From positions 1 to 10,080 of the forward strand of contig CAZOOP010000064.1 of the NCBI GenBank assembly GCA_964581465.1: 10,080 nucleotides of DNA, read 5' to 3'. The notes under the pieces were generated by a model. That model searched no databases. It saw nothing but the letters and a program-made list of their open reading frames with translations, and was not told where the DNA came from. The translations under genes and the position numbers were made by a program. Origin of the DNA: WJMB01 sp964581465 (GTDB lineage: Bacteria; RBG-13-66-14). The first letter of the stretch is position 1. Every line of letters starts with the position of its first letter. Shown here one piece after another: positions 1-5,470 of the stretch.

Positions 1-139
1 TTGAATGACAATCTATTAGCTGAACGAGTCGGTTCAGATAGAAGTGATAATCCCATATGATAATACACGCTTAGGATCGATGCGCCATCATGGATGACCG
101 TTGCGCCAGGCAGTTGATAATGGAGCTGCGTGACGTCTC

Positions 140-223
140 TACGGGCATCCTGGGAATGTGAAAATCCGCGTACCTGCCACAAGCAGCTCACTCGATGTGC
201 GCGCCTGATTGCCTGCTGACCGC
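140..223 (+). repeat. Dispersed repeat family A, copy 1
   Basis: An 84-base block that recurs at 4505-4588 on the same strand. By hand the two align with no gap and about 57 of 84 identical bases. The best conserved part is the core around CACAAGCA followed by CTC, then CTC, ATG and GCGC (21 of 25 identical). Looser similarity, needing small gaps, extends left to about 110 (GCAGTT ... ACGTC). No coding frame is shared convincingly. This copy lies just upstream of a family B repeat in the same orientation, whereas the second copy lies beside a transposase remnant, so family A may be part of a decayed mobile element. Its identity is unknown. Confidence 0.6.
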
Positions 224-291
224 ATGTCTCAGAACGTTATCCAGTGCCACCATGGTCCGTGACAGTTAAGTGATCCCTTCACAAGACGGGC

Positions 292-500
292 AGTCGAAAC
301 GTGGCGGCCAATACGGGCCTGGTCTTTGGCGAACCCAGATATCTACACACTTGTATATACTCTGACAGCAGGATGCTATTGACTTTTAAGCATCGTAATA
401 ACAGACAATAAGGGTATGCTAAAAGAATTGTTGTCAATAACGGAGCATTTTCGGGTGCGGGATGACGGCCCGGTAAACCGCTCCCAATCAGTCTGATTTG
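292..500 (+). repeat. Dispersed repeat family B, copy 1
   Basis: One of three copies of a roughly 200-base intergenic repeat (others at 1947-2155 on + and 4165-4359 on -). The left edge is set by a shared AGTC. The core 372-487 aligns without gaps to both other copies: about 64% identity to copy 2 and 50% to copy 3 by hand count. The 3' part starts GGAGCATT and ends CGCTCCC, so GGAGC and GCTCC can pair, with an inner CGGG/CCCG pair. It is followed by AATC, AGTCT, GATT, a small hairpin. Similarity to copy 3 may continue weakly to about 540. No gene lies directly downstream, so a simple cis-regulatory role is unlikely here. Confidence 0.65.
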
Positions 501-895
501 GTCCGATAGCGTTCCATGATGCCTAGCGCAATTAGCCGTCATTTACCGGCAGTCGATCTGTGCCGATAAACCTCGATCCGCCCTTAGTGTCGCGGGAAGC
601 CGGTTGGCTGCCCGTCCCAGCCAAAGGTCATGGAAGCTAACAATGTAATGATAAGCCGACAGCGGGACATTGCATCTATTGGCGCTCATCTCAGTGAGAT
701 GCTTGAACAAGTTGACGCCAACAACAAAGCGAGTCTCGAGAGTAACTCCATCGTAGCAGCTCGAATTCAACACAGATATTGGTCCGGTTTGTTGTGATGA
801 TCCCCACGTTAGGATCGTCCAATCGGGATATCCAGCCTTGGCTGAGCAGCGGCGCCGGGAACGGGACGGCTTAAGCTACTTCGGCGGCGCGCGCC
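501..895. other. Spacer without recognisable gene
   Basis: About 400 bases of mixed composition between repeat B copy 1 and the promoter of the sugar transferase. The open frames here lack a good ribosome binding site, recognisable motifs and the strong G/C third-position bias of the real genes. The most protein-like one is a 55-codon + strand frame at 630-797, predicted helical, but its only upstream AGG sits two bases from the ATG. I see no RNA gene, terminator or transposase motif. Confidence 0.5.
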
Positions 896-924
896 TTGAC
901 CTGCTGGTCTAAATAGGTGATAAT
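896..924 (+). promoter_or_regulatory. Sigma-70-type promoter of the sugar transferase gene
   Basis: TTGACC at 896-901, a 17-base spacer, and GATAAT at 919-924: five of six consensus bases in each box with ideal spacing. Transcription would start near 931, giving a leader of about 45 bases before the ATG at 976. Confidence 0.65.
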
Positions 925-975
925 GCACCAACTGAGCTGGCAGCGACCTGGGTTCACCTTGAACGACAGCGGACG

Positions 976-1608
976 ATGAGCAAGGCGACGACGGCAACCA
1001 CCGACAACGAAGCGCACCTGACGCCGGAAATGAAGCGTCAGTTGCGTCGTCACGCCCGTTCCAGCCGCATCCTGGACCTGTTGCTGGGCATCCCCGCCTT
1101 TCTGCTCACCCTGCCGATCCAGATCATCTTCGCCGCCGTGCTGATCCACGACGTCGGACGGCCGCTGTTCTTCCAGACCCGGGTCGGCCGGGACGGCGAG
1201 CCCTTCACCATGGTCAAGTTCCACAGCCTGACCTGCAACTCGAAGGACCCGGTCAAGAACCACCTGCGGTACACCACCCCCTTCACCCGCTTCCTGCGGC
1301 GCTGGGGTCTCGACGAGCTCCCCGAACTCTGGAACGTGATCACCGGTGATATGTCCCTGGTCGGCCCACGCCCGGTGATGCCCAGCCAGGTCGACGAGTT
1401 CACCCCGGAGGCCTGGGAGATCATCCACGCCGTCAAGCCCGGCCTGACGGGTTACTTCCAGGTGATGCGCCGCCATAAATACCGCACCAAGGACAAGCTC
1501 AAGTACGATCTGATCTACGTCGAGAAGAAGAGCTTCTTCTTCGACCTGTTGATCATCCTGCGCACCGTGCCCAGCATCATCTTCCGGGGCAAGAAGCACA
1601 TGAAGTGA
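976..1608 (+). CDS. Monotopic phosphoglycosyl transferase (bacterial sugar transferase family)
   Basis: This 210-residue protein belongs to the bacterial sugar transferase family (WcaJ/WbaP C-terminal domain, PglC). These enzymes move a sugar phosphate from a nucleotide sugar to undecaprenyl phosphate at the inner membrane, the first step of capsule, O-antigen or glycoprotein glycan assembly. Residues 33-58 form the N-terminal hydrophobic re-entrant helix with a proline near its middle. Next come the family motifs RVGRDGEPF (69-77), KFHSL (81-85, usually KFRSM), LDELPELWN (112-120) with the catalytic Asp113-Glu114 pair, GDMSLVGPRP (124-133) and KPGLTG (154-159). The length matches the short PglC-like form with no extra membrane domain. 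The ATG at 976 has only a weak Shine-Dalgarno; an internal ATG at 1030 would still leave the domain intact. It is alone between its own promoter and terminator, with no glycan genes beside it, so the sugar cannot be inferred. Confidence 0.93.
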   Translation: MSKATTATTDNEAHLTPEMKRQLRRHARSSRILDLLLGIPAFLLTLPIQIIFAAVLIHDVGRPLFFQTRVGRDGEPFTMVKFHSLTCNSKDPVKNHLRYTTPFTRFLRRWGLDELPELWNVITGDMSLVGPRPVMPSQVDEFTPEAWEIIHAVKPGLTGYFQVMRRHKYRTKDKLKYDLIYVEKKSFFFDLLIILRTVPSIIFRGKKHMK

Positions 1609-1651
1609 GCGCGGACCGGGGAGACAGGTCGGACGTGCGACTGCTTGCAAA

Positions 1652-1670
1652 GACCCTCCGGGGTCCTTTT
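1652..1670 (+). terminator. Intrinsic terminator after the sugar transferase
   Basis: Stem GACCC (1652-1656), loop TCCG, stem GGGTC (1661-1665), then CTTTT; AAA lies just upstream. It is short but well placed, 43 bases after the stop codon. Confidence 0.6.
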
Positions 1671-1946
1671 ATGTATGTACCGCTGAAGTGGTCGAACCGC
1701 AATGAACAGGTTCAATCAGGCCTCCGGCGGAGTGGGTGGCAGCATGTGTTTCGTCTTGCCTTGCGGCCGCCGACTCTCTTATGATAGAACTTTAACCTCG
1801 TTGCGGCCGTCCGACCGTCTTCGGCTGTCCGTCGCCTCGGGATCAAGCCGGTGAAGAGGGATCGCATACCCGGTCCCGTCCGGATCGTGATTGTAACCTG
1901 CTGATAACAAGCGTGATTATCGTCATCTACATGTAGCGGGGCGGTT
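1671..1946. other. Spacer without recognisable gene
   Basis: About 275 bases between the terminator and repeat B copy 2. It holds a possible promoter (see 1756-1785) and a GC-rich stretch near 1800-1885. I found no convincing frame, RNA gene or transposase piece. Confidence 0.45.
1756..1785 (+). promoter_or_regulatory. Possible promoter ahead of repeat B copy 2
   Basis: TTGCCT at 1756-1761, 18 bases, TATGAT at 1780-1785. The -10 box is good, the -35 box fair. If real it would transcribe repeat B copy 2 and then the nitroreductase gene more than 400 bases downstream. No better promoter for that gene was seen closer to it. Confidence 0.3.
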
Positions 1947-2155
1947 AGTCAAACTCGACCGCTCAGGGCGTGACCTGTGGCGAACCTAGCTTTACGTAAG
2001 CTTCGGTACGCTCAGACAGCAGATTGTTGTTGACTTGTAAGTGTTGTTATCACAGGCAATCAGAACAGGCATGGTCCCTGCTTGAATACAATGGAGCATT
2101 CCCGGCCGGGGAGTAACGGCCCGGCAGGCCGCTCCCAAACAGCCCGTTTTTTCGG
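1947..2155 (+). repeat. Dispersed repeat family B, copy 2
   Basis: Second copy of the repeat described at 292-500. The gap-free core is 2023-2138. Its last 46 bases (GGAGCATT to CTCCCAA) match copy 1 at 35 of 46 positions, mostly with transition differences. The GGAGC/GCTCC outer pair is kept, and the small hairpin after it reads AAAC, AGCCC, GTTT, a compensatory change from the AATC/GATT of copy 1. The repeat ends about 45 bases before the nitroreductase start codon, so it forms much of that gene's leader if transcribed through. Confidence 0.65.
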
Positions 2156-2199
2156 ATCCTTCAATGGAGTCGACTAACCTTCGAGGGGAGTCTGTGACA

Positions 2200-2802
2200 A
2201 TGGACGATCGCATACCGGTACGCTTTCCCGCCGCCACCGAGGTGCCGATCAACGAGCTGATCGCCGCCCGCTGGAGCCCCCGGGCCTTCGATCCCGAGCG
2301 CGAGGTGGCCCTGGAGCTCTTGGCCCGGGTCTTCGAGGCCGCCCGCTGGGCGCCCTCCTGCTTCAACGAGCAGCCCTGGGATTATCTGGTCTTCACCGGC
2401 GAAGACCCCGAGGCCCGCGAGCGGGCTCGCCAGACCCTGAGCGAGGGCAACGCCTGGGCCGGCAAAGCCCCGGTGTTGGCTTTCAGCGTCACCCGCAAAC
2501 ACTTCGCCCGCAACGGCAAGAACAACCGCTTCAGCTCCTACGACGTCGGTCAGGCCACGGTGCTGGCGGCGCTCCAGGCCGTCGAGCTGGGTCTGGTCTT
2601 CCACCAGATGGCCGGCTACTCGCGCAAGGCCCTGGGCGAGCATTTCCCGCTCCCCGAGGACCACGTCTACAAGGCGGCGATCGCCATCGGTTATCCCGGT
2701 GATCCGACGACGCTCACCGAGCAGCAGCGCGAGGACGAGTCCCGCCGGCAGCCCCGTCGGCCGCGCGGGGACTTCCTCCACTTCAACGGCTGGGGCGGTT
2801 GA
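2200..2802 (+). CDS. Nitroreductase family protein
   Basis: This 200-residue protein has the layout of the FMN-dependent nitroreductase family (NAD(P)H oxidation coupled to two-electron reduction of nitro compounds, quinones or similar). RWSPRAF (24-30) supplies the FMN-phosphate arginines and serine, APSCFNEQPW (51-60) is the conserved active-site loop, DVGQATVLAALQAVELGL (115-132) is the dimer/FMN helix, and IAIGYPGD (161-168) is the usual C-terminal strand. FNGWG near the end is typical of a short soluble subgroup. I chose ATG 2200 rather than ATG 2164 because GAGGGGAG at 2183-2190 lies nine bases upstream of it, and the 12 extra residues do not resemble the family. The true substrate cannot be told from sequence. 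It is followed after 74 bases by the AHSA1 gene with no terminator between. Confidence 0.9.
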   Translation: MDDRIPVRFPAATEVPINELIAARWSPRAFDPEREVALELLARVFEAARWAPSCFNEQPWDYLVFTGEDPEARERARQTLSEGNAWAGKAPVLAFSVTRKHFARNGKNNRFSSYDVGQATVLAALQAVELGLVFHQMAGYSRKALGEHFPLPEDHVYKAAIAIGYPGDPTTLTEQQREDESRRQPRRPRGDFLHFNGWGG

Positions 2803-2821
2803 GCGCCGTCCCGGAAAGAGG

Positions 2822-2851
2822 GTGACAGTATCCGGGCCGGTGTGCTAAGTT
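2822..2851 (+). promoter_or_regulatory. Weak possible promoter before the AHSA1 gene
   Basis: GTGACA at 2822-2827 and TAAGTT at 2846-2851 with an 18-base spacer. A six-base inverted repeat, CCCGGA (2810-2815) and TCCGGG (2831-2836), overlaps the -35 side and could be an operator or a weak hairpin; it has no T-run. The -10 match is poor, so read-through from the nitroreductase gene is as likely. Confidence 0.25.
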
Positions 2852-2876
2852 GGTTTCGCGGCCCGTGAGGAGGACG

Positions 2877-3404
2877 ATGGACGAGGTGCGAATCAGCGTT
2901 GAGCTGCCCCGGGGCGTCGAGGACGCCTGGCGGGCCCTCTTCGATCCGGCTGCCCGCCGGATCTGGTGGGGGCGCCGTGTCGATCTGCCCGAGGAGCGGG
3001 GCGGCGGCTTCATCGAGTACTGGCGCGACGGCGAGGGGCACGAGCGCTCCAGCCGGGGCGAGGTTCTCGAGCTGCGCAGGCCCGAGCTGCTGCGGCTCTC
3101 CTGGCTCGACGACGACTGGCCCGAGCCGACCAGCGTCGAGCTGCGCCTCGAGCCGGGCAAGCAGGGCTCACACCTCGAACTGGTGCACAGCGGCTTCGAG
3201 AAACTCGGCCCCAAGCTGCTCTACAACCTCGAGGAGTACCAGCACGGCTGGGAAGCCCTCCTCGATGACCTGCGAACCTACCTGGCCGGTCGGGCCGAGG
3301 AGCTGGACGCCGACGCCGCAGACGACGATGAACCGACCGAGTCCGAAGACGCCGCCGAGTCGGAGGCCGAGGAGACCGCCTCGGATGCCGGGGAACCCTC
3401 CTGA
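2877..3404 (+). CDS. AHSA1/SRPBCC-domain protein with acidic C-terminal tail
   Basis: This 175-residue protein has a START-like SRPBCC domain of the AHSA1 type (residues 1-137): a first strand VRISVELPRGVEDAWRA, then W30-W31-G, a GGGFIEYW strand (42-49), strands at 61-76 and 86-104, and the closing helix with H123-GW leading into LLDDLRTYL. Members bind small hydrophobic ligands; the function of most bacterial ones is unknown. The last 35 residues (141-175) are a low-complexity tail, about half Asp/Glu, which the family normally lacks. The start ATG 2877 follows GAGGAGG at 2867-2873; in-frame GTG 2865 or TTG 2850 are less likely because the domain begins right at 2877. It is the first gene of a tight group with two small genes. 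Confidence 0.85.
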   Translation: MDEVRISVELPRGVEDAWRALFDPAARRIWWGRRVDLPEERGGGFIEYWRDGEGHERSSRGEVLELRRPELLRLSWLDDDWPEPTSVELRLEPGKQGSHLELVHSGFEKLGPKLLYNLEEYQHGWEALLDDLRTYLAGRAEELDADAADDDEPTESEDAAESEAEETASDAGEPS

Positions 3405-3420
3405 TGCGGGGGGCGATGCG

Positions 3421-3765
3421 ATGCGACTCCAGGAGCTGATCAGACGGATCGGCGACCGCTTGGCCGAGGTCGGCGCCTTCATCGAGGGCTTCTTCCGACC
3501 CCTGGGCCGGGTCTTCGCCGCTCTGCGCCAGGCCCTGCGCTGGCTCTCCCGAGGCCCCCGCCGGCTGGCCCAGTGGCTCCACGAGCACTGGCCCGATATC
3601 CGTAAAAGCCTGAACTTCTTCGGCCGCGCCTACAGCTCCAGTTTCAACGCTTCGGCCGTGGCCTCCCGCGACGCCCGCCGCCGCGAGCTACGACCCCGGT
3701 CCGACGGCGAAGAGCCCACCGAGAAACCAAAACCCCCGCCCGGGGATCAAGAGGGGAAACCATGA
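3421..3765 (+). CDS. Small basic hypothetical protein
   Basis: A 114-residue protein that I do not recognise. Residues 1-75 look like successive amphipathic helices rich in Arg, Leu and Trp (for example LIRRIGDRLAEVGAFIEGFF and LRWLSRGPRRLAQWL), suggesting membrane-surface or protein binding rather than a transmembrane span. Residues 85-114 are charged and proline-rich, probably disordered. ATG 3421 follows a run of six G (3408-3413) at seven bases. It starts 16 bases after the AHSA1 stop, and its stop overlaps the next start as ATGA (3762-3765), a sign of translational coupling. A longer frame reaching back into the AHSA1 gene is only a shadow upstream of this start. Confidence 0.72.
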   Translation: MRLQELIRRIGDRLAEVGAFIEGFFRPLGRVFAALRQALRWLSRGPRRLAQWLHEHWPDIRKSLNFFGRAYSSSFNASAVASRDARRRELRPRSDGEEPTEKPKPPPGDQEGKP

Positions 3766-4037
3766 AATACGAAGACTTCATCAACGAGGTTCACGAGAAG
3801 GTCAAGGACGAAGAGGAGCTCGACCGCCCCACCTTCGAGCGGAAGATCGAAGAGGTCGCCTCCGCCATCGGACGCGGCGCCCGCATCAGCATCGACAAGC
3901 TCGACGAGTGGTCCGAGCGCGCCAAGGACTCCTGGCCCGAGGTCGAGAAGAAGCTCGAGGAGCTGGGCTCGGCCTTCGTGTCCAGCCTGAAAGCCTTCGG
4001 CGACGCCTTCCGCCGGGGCTACGAGGGCGACAAGTAG
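3762..4037 (+). CDS. Small acidic helical hypothetical protein
   Basis: A 91-residue protein that I do not recognise. It is highly charged and predicted almost wholly helical, with hydrophobic residues spaced in three/four steps (FINEVHEKV, IEEVASAIG, LDEWSERA, VEKKLEELGSAFVSSLKAFGDAF), so a helical bundle or coiled coil is likely. It has no signal peptide or membrane segment. GAGGGG at 3751-3756, five bases from the ATG, is a good ribosome binding site, and the start overlaps the previous stop by four bases. The preceding protein is basic and this one acidic, so they may form a complex; this is inference from charge and coupling only. Confidence 0.75.
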   Translation: MKYEDFINEVHEKVKDEEELDRPTFERKIEEVASAIGRGARISIDKLDEWSERAKDSWPEVEKKLEELGSAFVSSLKAFGDAFRRGYEGDK

Positions 4038-4061
4038 GTCCGTAATCAAGGTCAGTCTGCG

Positions 4062-4089
4062 ACGGCGGGAGGCGACTCCCGCCGTTTTT
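4062..4089 (+). terminator. Strong intrinsic terminator
   Basis: Perfect 10-bp stem ACGGCGGGAG (4062-4071) and CTCCCGCCGT (4076-4085) around a GCGA tetraloop, followed by TTTT. It ends the AHSA1/small-protein group 24 bases after the last stop codon. Confidence 0.9.
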
Positions 4090-4164
4090 CGTTACCCGCC
4101 GGGCGCGGGCGTCGCGGCGTGACTTGAACAGACGGCGGCTCGCTGAGTGTGGCGGAATGGACGC

Positions 4165-4359
4165 TGAGCTGATCAAATCAGACTGATCGGGAGAGACCTG
4201 CCGGTTAAACACCAGCTCGGCGAAAAGGTTACCTTGCTGTGCAAGATCAAGTCGCTACGACTTTACTGCCTGTTATTAAATTACTTGGCATCACACACGA
4301 TCCCGGAGCAGCCCTCTCCGACTCGAAACTCCGACACCCTTCGAAAAGCGGTTGAGACT
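4165..4359 (-). repeat. Dispersed repeat family B, copy 3 (inverted)
   Basis: Reading the minus strand, this is the third copy. Its core 4187-4302 aligns without gaps to the cores of copies 1 and 2: the three sub-blocks are 32, 38 and 46 bases in all three. AATCAGACTGAT at 4176-4187 (plus strand) is almost identical to copy 1. The outer GGAGC/GCTCC pair is lost here, but a perfect hairpin AAGTCG, CTA, CGACTT sits at 4249-4263. The part left of the core is about 20 bases shorter than in the other copies. It points toward the terminator at 4062-4089, not toward any gene start. Confidence 0.6.
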
Positions 4360-4504
4360 GGGCCATGCTGAATCATGTTAAGCCGGCAACCTTAACCCAC
4401 GGTGTTATCTAATTATATAAGCTTGTTAATAGGCCACTTATGTTCGCAGCATAGTTATCGGGGCCAACGGCGAAGAGCAGTTTATCAGCGTATAGCTACG
4501 TCGC

Positions 4505-4588
4505 TACGGGCTTCCCACGCATATGGTGCTCCAGGTGCCTGTCACAAGCATCTCGCTCCATGCGCGCTCCTGTTTATAAGCCAACTGC
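4505..4588 (+). repeat. Dispersed repeat family A, copy 2
   Basis: Partner of 140-223, same strand, 84 bases without a gap, about 68% identical by hand count. It ends about 15 bases before the 3' end of the IS1595-type transposase remnant, so it may be the terminal non-coding part of that element, with copy 1 a second, more decayed end. Confidence 0.6.
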
Positions 4589-4602
4589 TTTTATCTAAGG
4601 CA

Positions 4603-5040
4603 TCATGTAACCTGATCGGACCAATTGAGCGGTGCATCCTGCAGGTAGTCGAGAGTGTTTTCGTCGTCGCGATGGCTGAATCTGAACGTCCTTTCACGGA
4701 TAAAGAGCCTGTCGTTGCGGATGAAGCCGCCGTTGTAAGATGATAGCCGTCGCTTGCCGAAGCCTCGGCAGCTATCGAGGTTGTTGATACGCACCTCGCC
4801 ATTGGCCAGGGCCTTGTCGCGGTTGATCCGCCTGTGGTGAAAACCGTTGAATGACAGCCCGTTAACGACCTTCCAGCCGTCGGTGTTGACGATCTATTCC
4901 ACCTTGAGCTTTTCCAGCTCGGCGGCACCGTGCTCCCTTTTAGGTTCGGTGTATATAATTCTTGCCACATATCTTGCATTTACACCTGCCATCGGCCAAC
5001 TTATAGCGCGCCCTGTGGTTACAATTTGGGCGACTGATGT
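4603..5040 (-). pseudogene. Decayed IS1595-family transposase (ISXO2-like domain)
   Basis: Minus-strand remnant in at least two frames. From about 5040 to 4943 a zinc-ribbon frame reads RPNCN, then RYKLADGRCKCKICGKNY, matching the N-terminal 'CPxC...YKLxDGRYxCKxCGKxF' of IS1595-type transposases; the first Cys has become Arg, and the frame stops at TAA 4940-4942. From 4920 the frame shifts and reads NTDGW (Asp codon 4879-4881, probably a catalytic Asp), then HHRRINRDKALANGEV, RINNLD (normally a 'HINxIE' motif), GFGKRRLS and TFRFSHRDDE, ending at TGA 4603-4605, with an in-frame TAG at 4894-4896. The central part between the ribbon and TDGW, which should hold the first catalytic Asp and roughly 100 residues, is missing. 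The element is therefore dead. The family assignment rests on remembered motifs. Confidence 0.75.
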
Positions 5041-5059
5041 GCCGGTCGCTTGCTCGGTT

Positions 5060-5095
5060 TTCTGCCACTTTTTGACCCCCCTTTTTGTGGCAGAA
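5060..5095. repeat. Perfect 9-bp inverted repeat
   Basis: TTCTGCCAC (5060-5068) and GTGGCAGAA (5087-5095) flank an 18-base loop of T-run, GA, C-run and T-run. It lies just outside the 5' end of the transposase remnant, so it could be part of an insertion-sequence end, a protein-binding palindrome or a hairpin. On the minus strand the loop plus inner arm reads GGGGGGTCAAAAAGTGGCAG. A loose counterpart, GGGGCCAACGGCGAAGAGCAG apart from small gaps, lies near 4459-4479, which would suit an element of about 630 bases; this pairing is weak. Confidence 0.4.
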
Positions 5096-5390
5096 TATCA
5101 CAGCCCATCCCGTATGTTAACAGCATGTTACATACATGTATCGGTCCGAACACGGTATACGATGCCATTTAGTTTTATCAGCTTACGATTATTATTCAGT
5201 CCGAGCAGGATTCGCGGTTCCGTTGAGAATCCATTGACTATAGGTGCTGTTCCAAGAAAGAGCGATGATCCTCTGGTCGCTTTCGCCCCCGCTGTGGGTT
5301 GATGATCAGGGGCGTCCCCGGGGCGGCCCCGGCCTCGACCGGTTCAGGGCGGCGCTCCCCGCCTCTGTTTGCTCTCTTCCATCTTCACGG
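5096..5390. other. Spacer without recognisable gene
   Basis: About 300 bases. The left half is AT-rich and the right half (5300-5350) has alternating runs of G and C that could form strong hairpins. The long + strand frame crossing 4847-5302 is antisense to the transposase remnant and not a gene. I see nothing else definable. Confidence 0.45.
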
Positions 5391-5435
5391 TTGACGCCCC
5401 CCGCGCCGGGGCTTTATCCTTCAAGGTGATCCTTG
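5391..5435 (+). promoter_or_regulatory. Promoter and possible operator of the phosphofructokinase operon
   Basis: TTGACG at 5391-5396, an 18-base GC-rich spacer and TATCCT at 5415-5420. Overlapping the -10 and expected start site are nested palindromes: CCTTCAAGG (5418-5426), TGAT, CCTTGGAAGG (5431-5440), which could be an operator. The leader to the TTG at 5471 would be about 44 bases. Confidence 0.5.
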
Positions 5436-5470
5436 GAAGGTCAGTTCTCCACTTCACCCGGAGGTCGGCA

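Noticed and set aside
442..510. Resemblance of repeat B copy 1 to a fluoride (crcB) riboswitch: GGATGACGG, CCCGG, AAACCG order.
   Set aside because: The other copies lose the key bases, copy 3 points away from any gene, and no fluoride exporter or related gene follows.
279..542. Minus-strand open frame through repeat B; the matching frame is also open over the core in copies 2 and 3.
   Set aside because: No shared start codon or ribosome site, stops at different places, and weak amino-acid similarity. Worth a formal coding test but not callable as a gene.
630..797. 55-codon + strand frame with a coiled-coil-like sequence (AHLSEMLEQVDANNKASLE).
   Set aside because: Poor ribosome binding site, no recognised family, and no third-position G/C bias like the real genes.
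871..1650. 259-residue minus-strand frame.
   Set aside because: Antisense shadow of the sugar transferase, produced by high GC.
2164..2199. Upstream ATG giving a 12-residue longer nitroreductase.
   Set aside because: ATG 2200 has the better ribosome binding site and matches the family's start.
2899..3420. Long + strand frame leading into the small basic protein.
   Set aside because: It overlaps the AHSA1 gene in another frame with low-complexity Ser/Pro/Arg; the real gene starts at 3421.
4402..5302. Two + strand frames of 113 and 151 residues.
   Set aside because: Both run antisense to the transposase remnant and through repeats; no ribosome site or family motif.
5369..5470. 34-residue N-terminal extension of phosphofructokinase.
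   Set aside because: It overlaps the promoter and does not resemble the family; TTG 5471 has a good Shine-Dalgarno.
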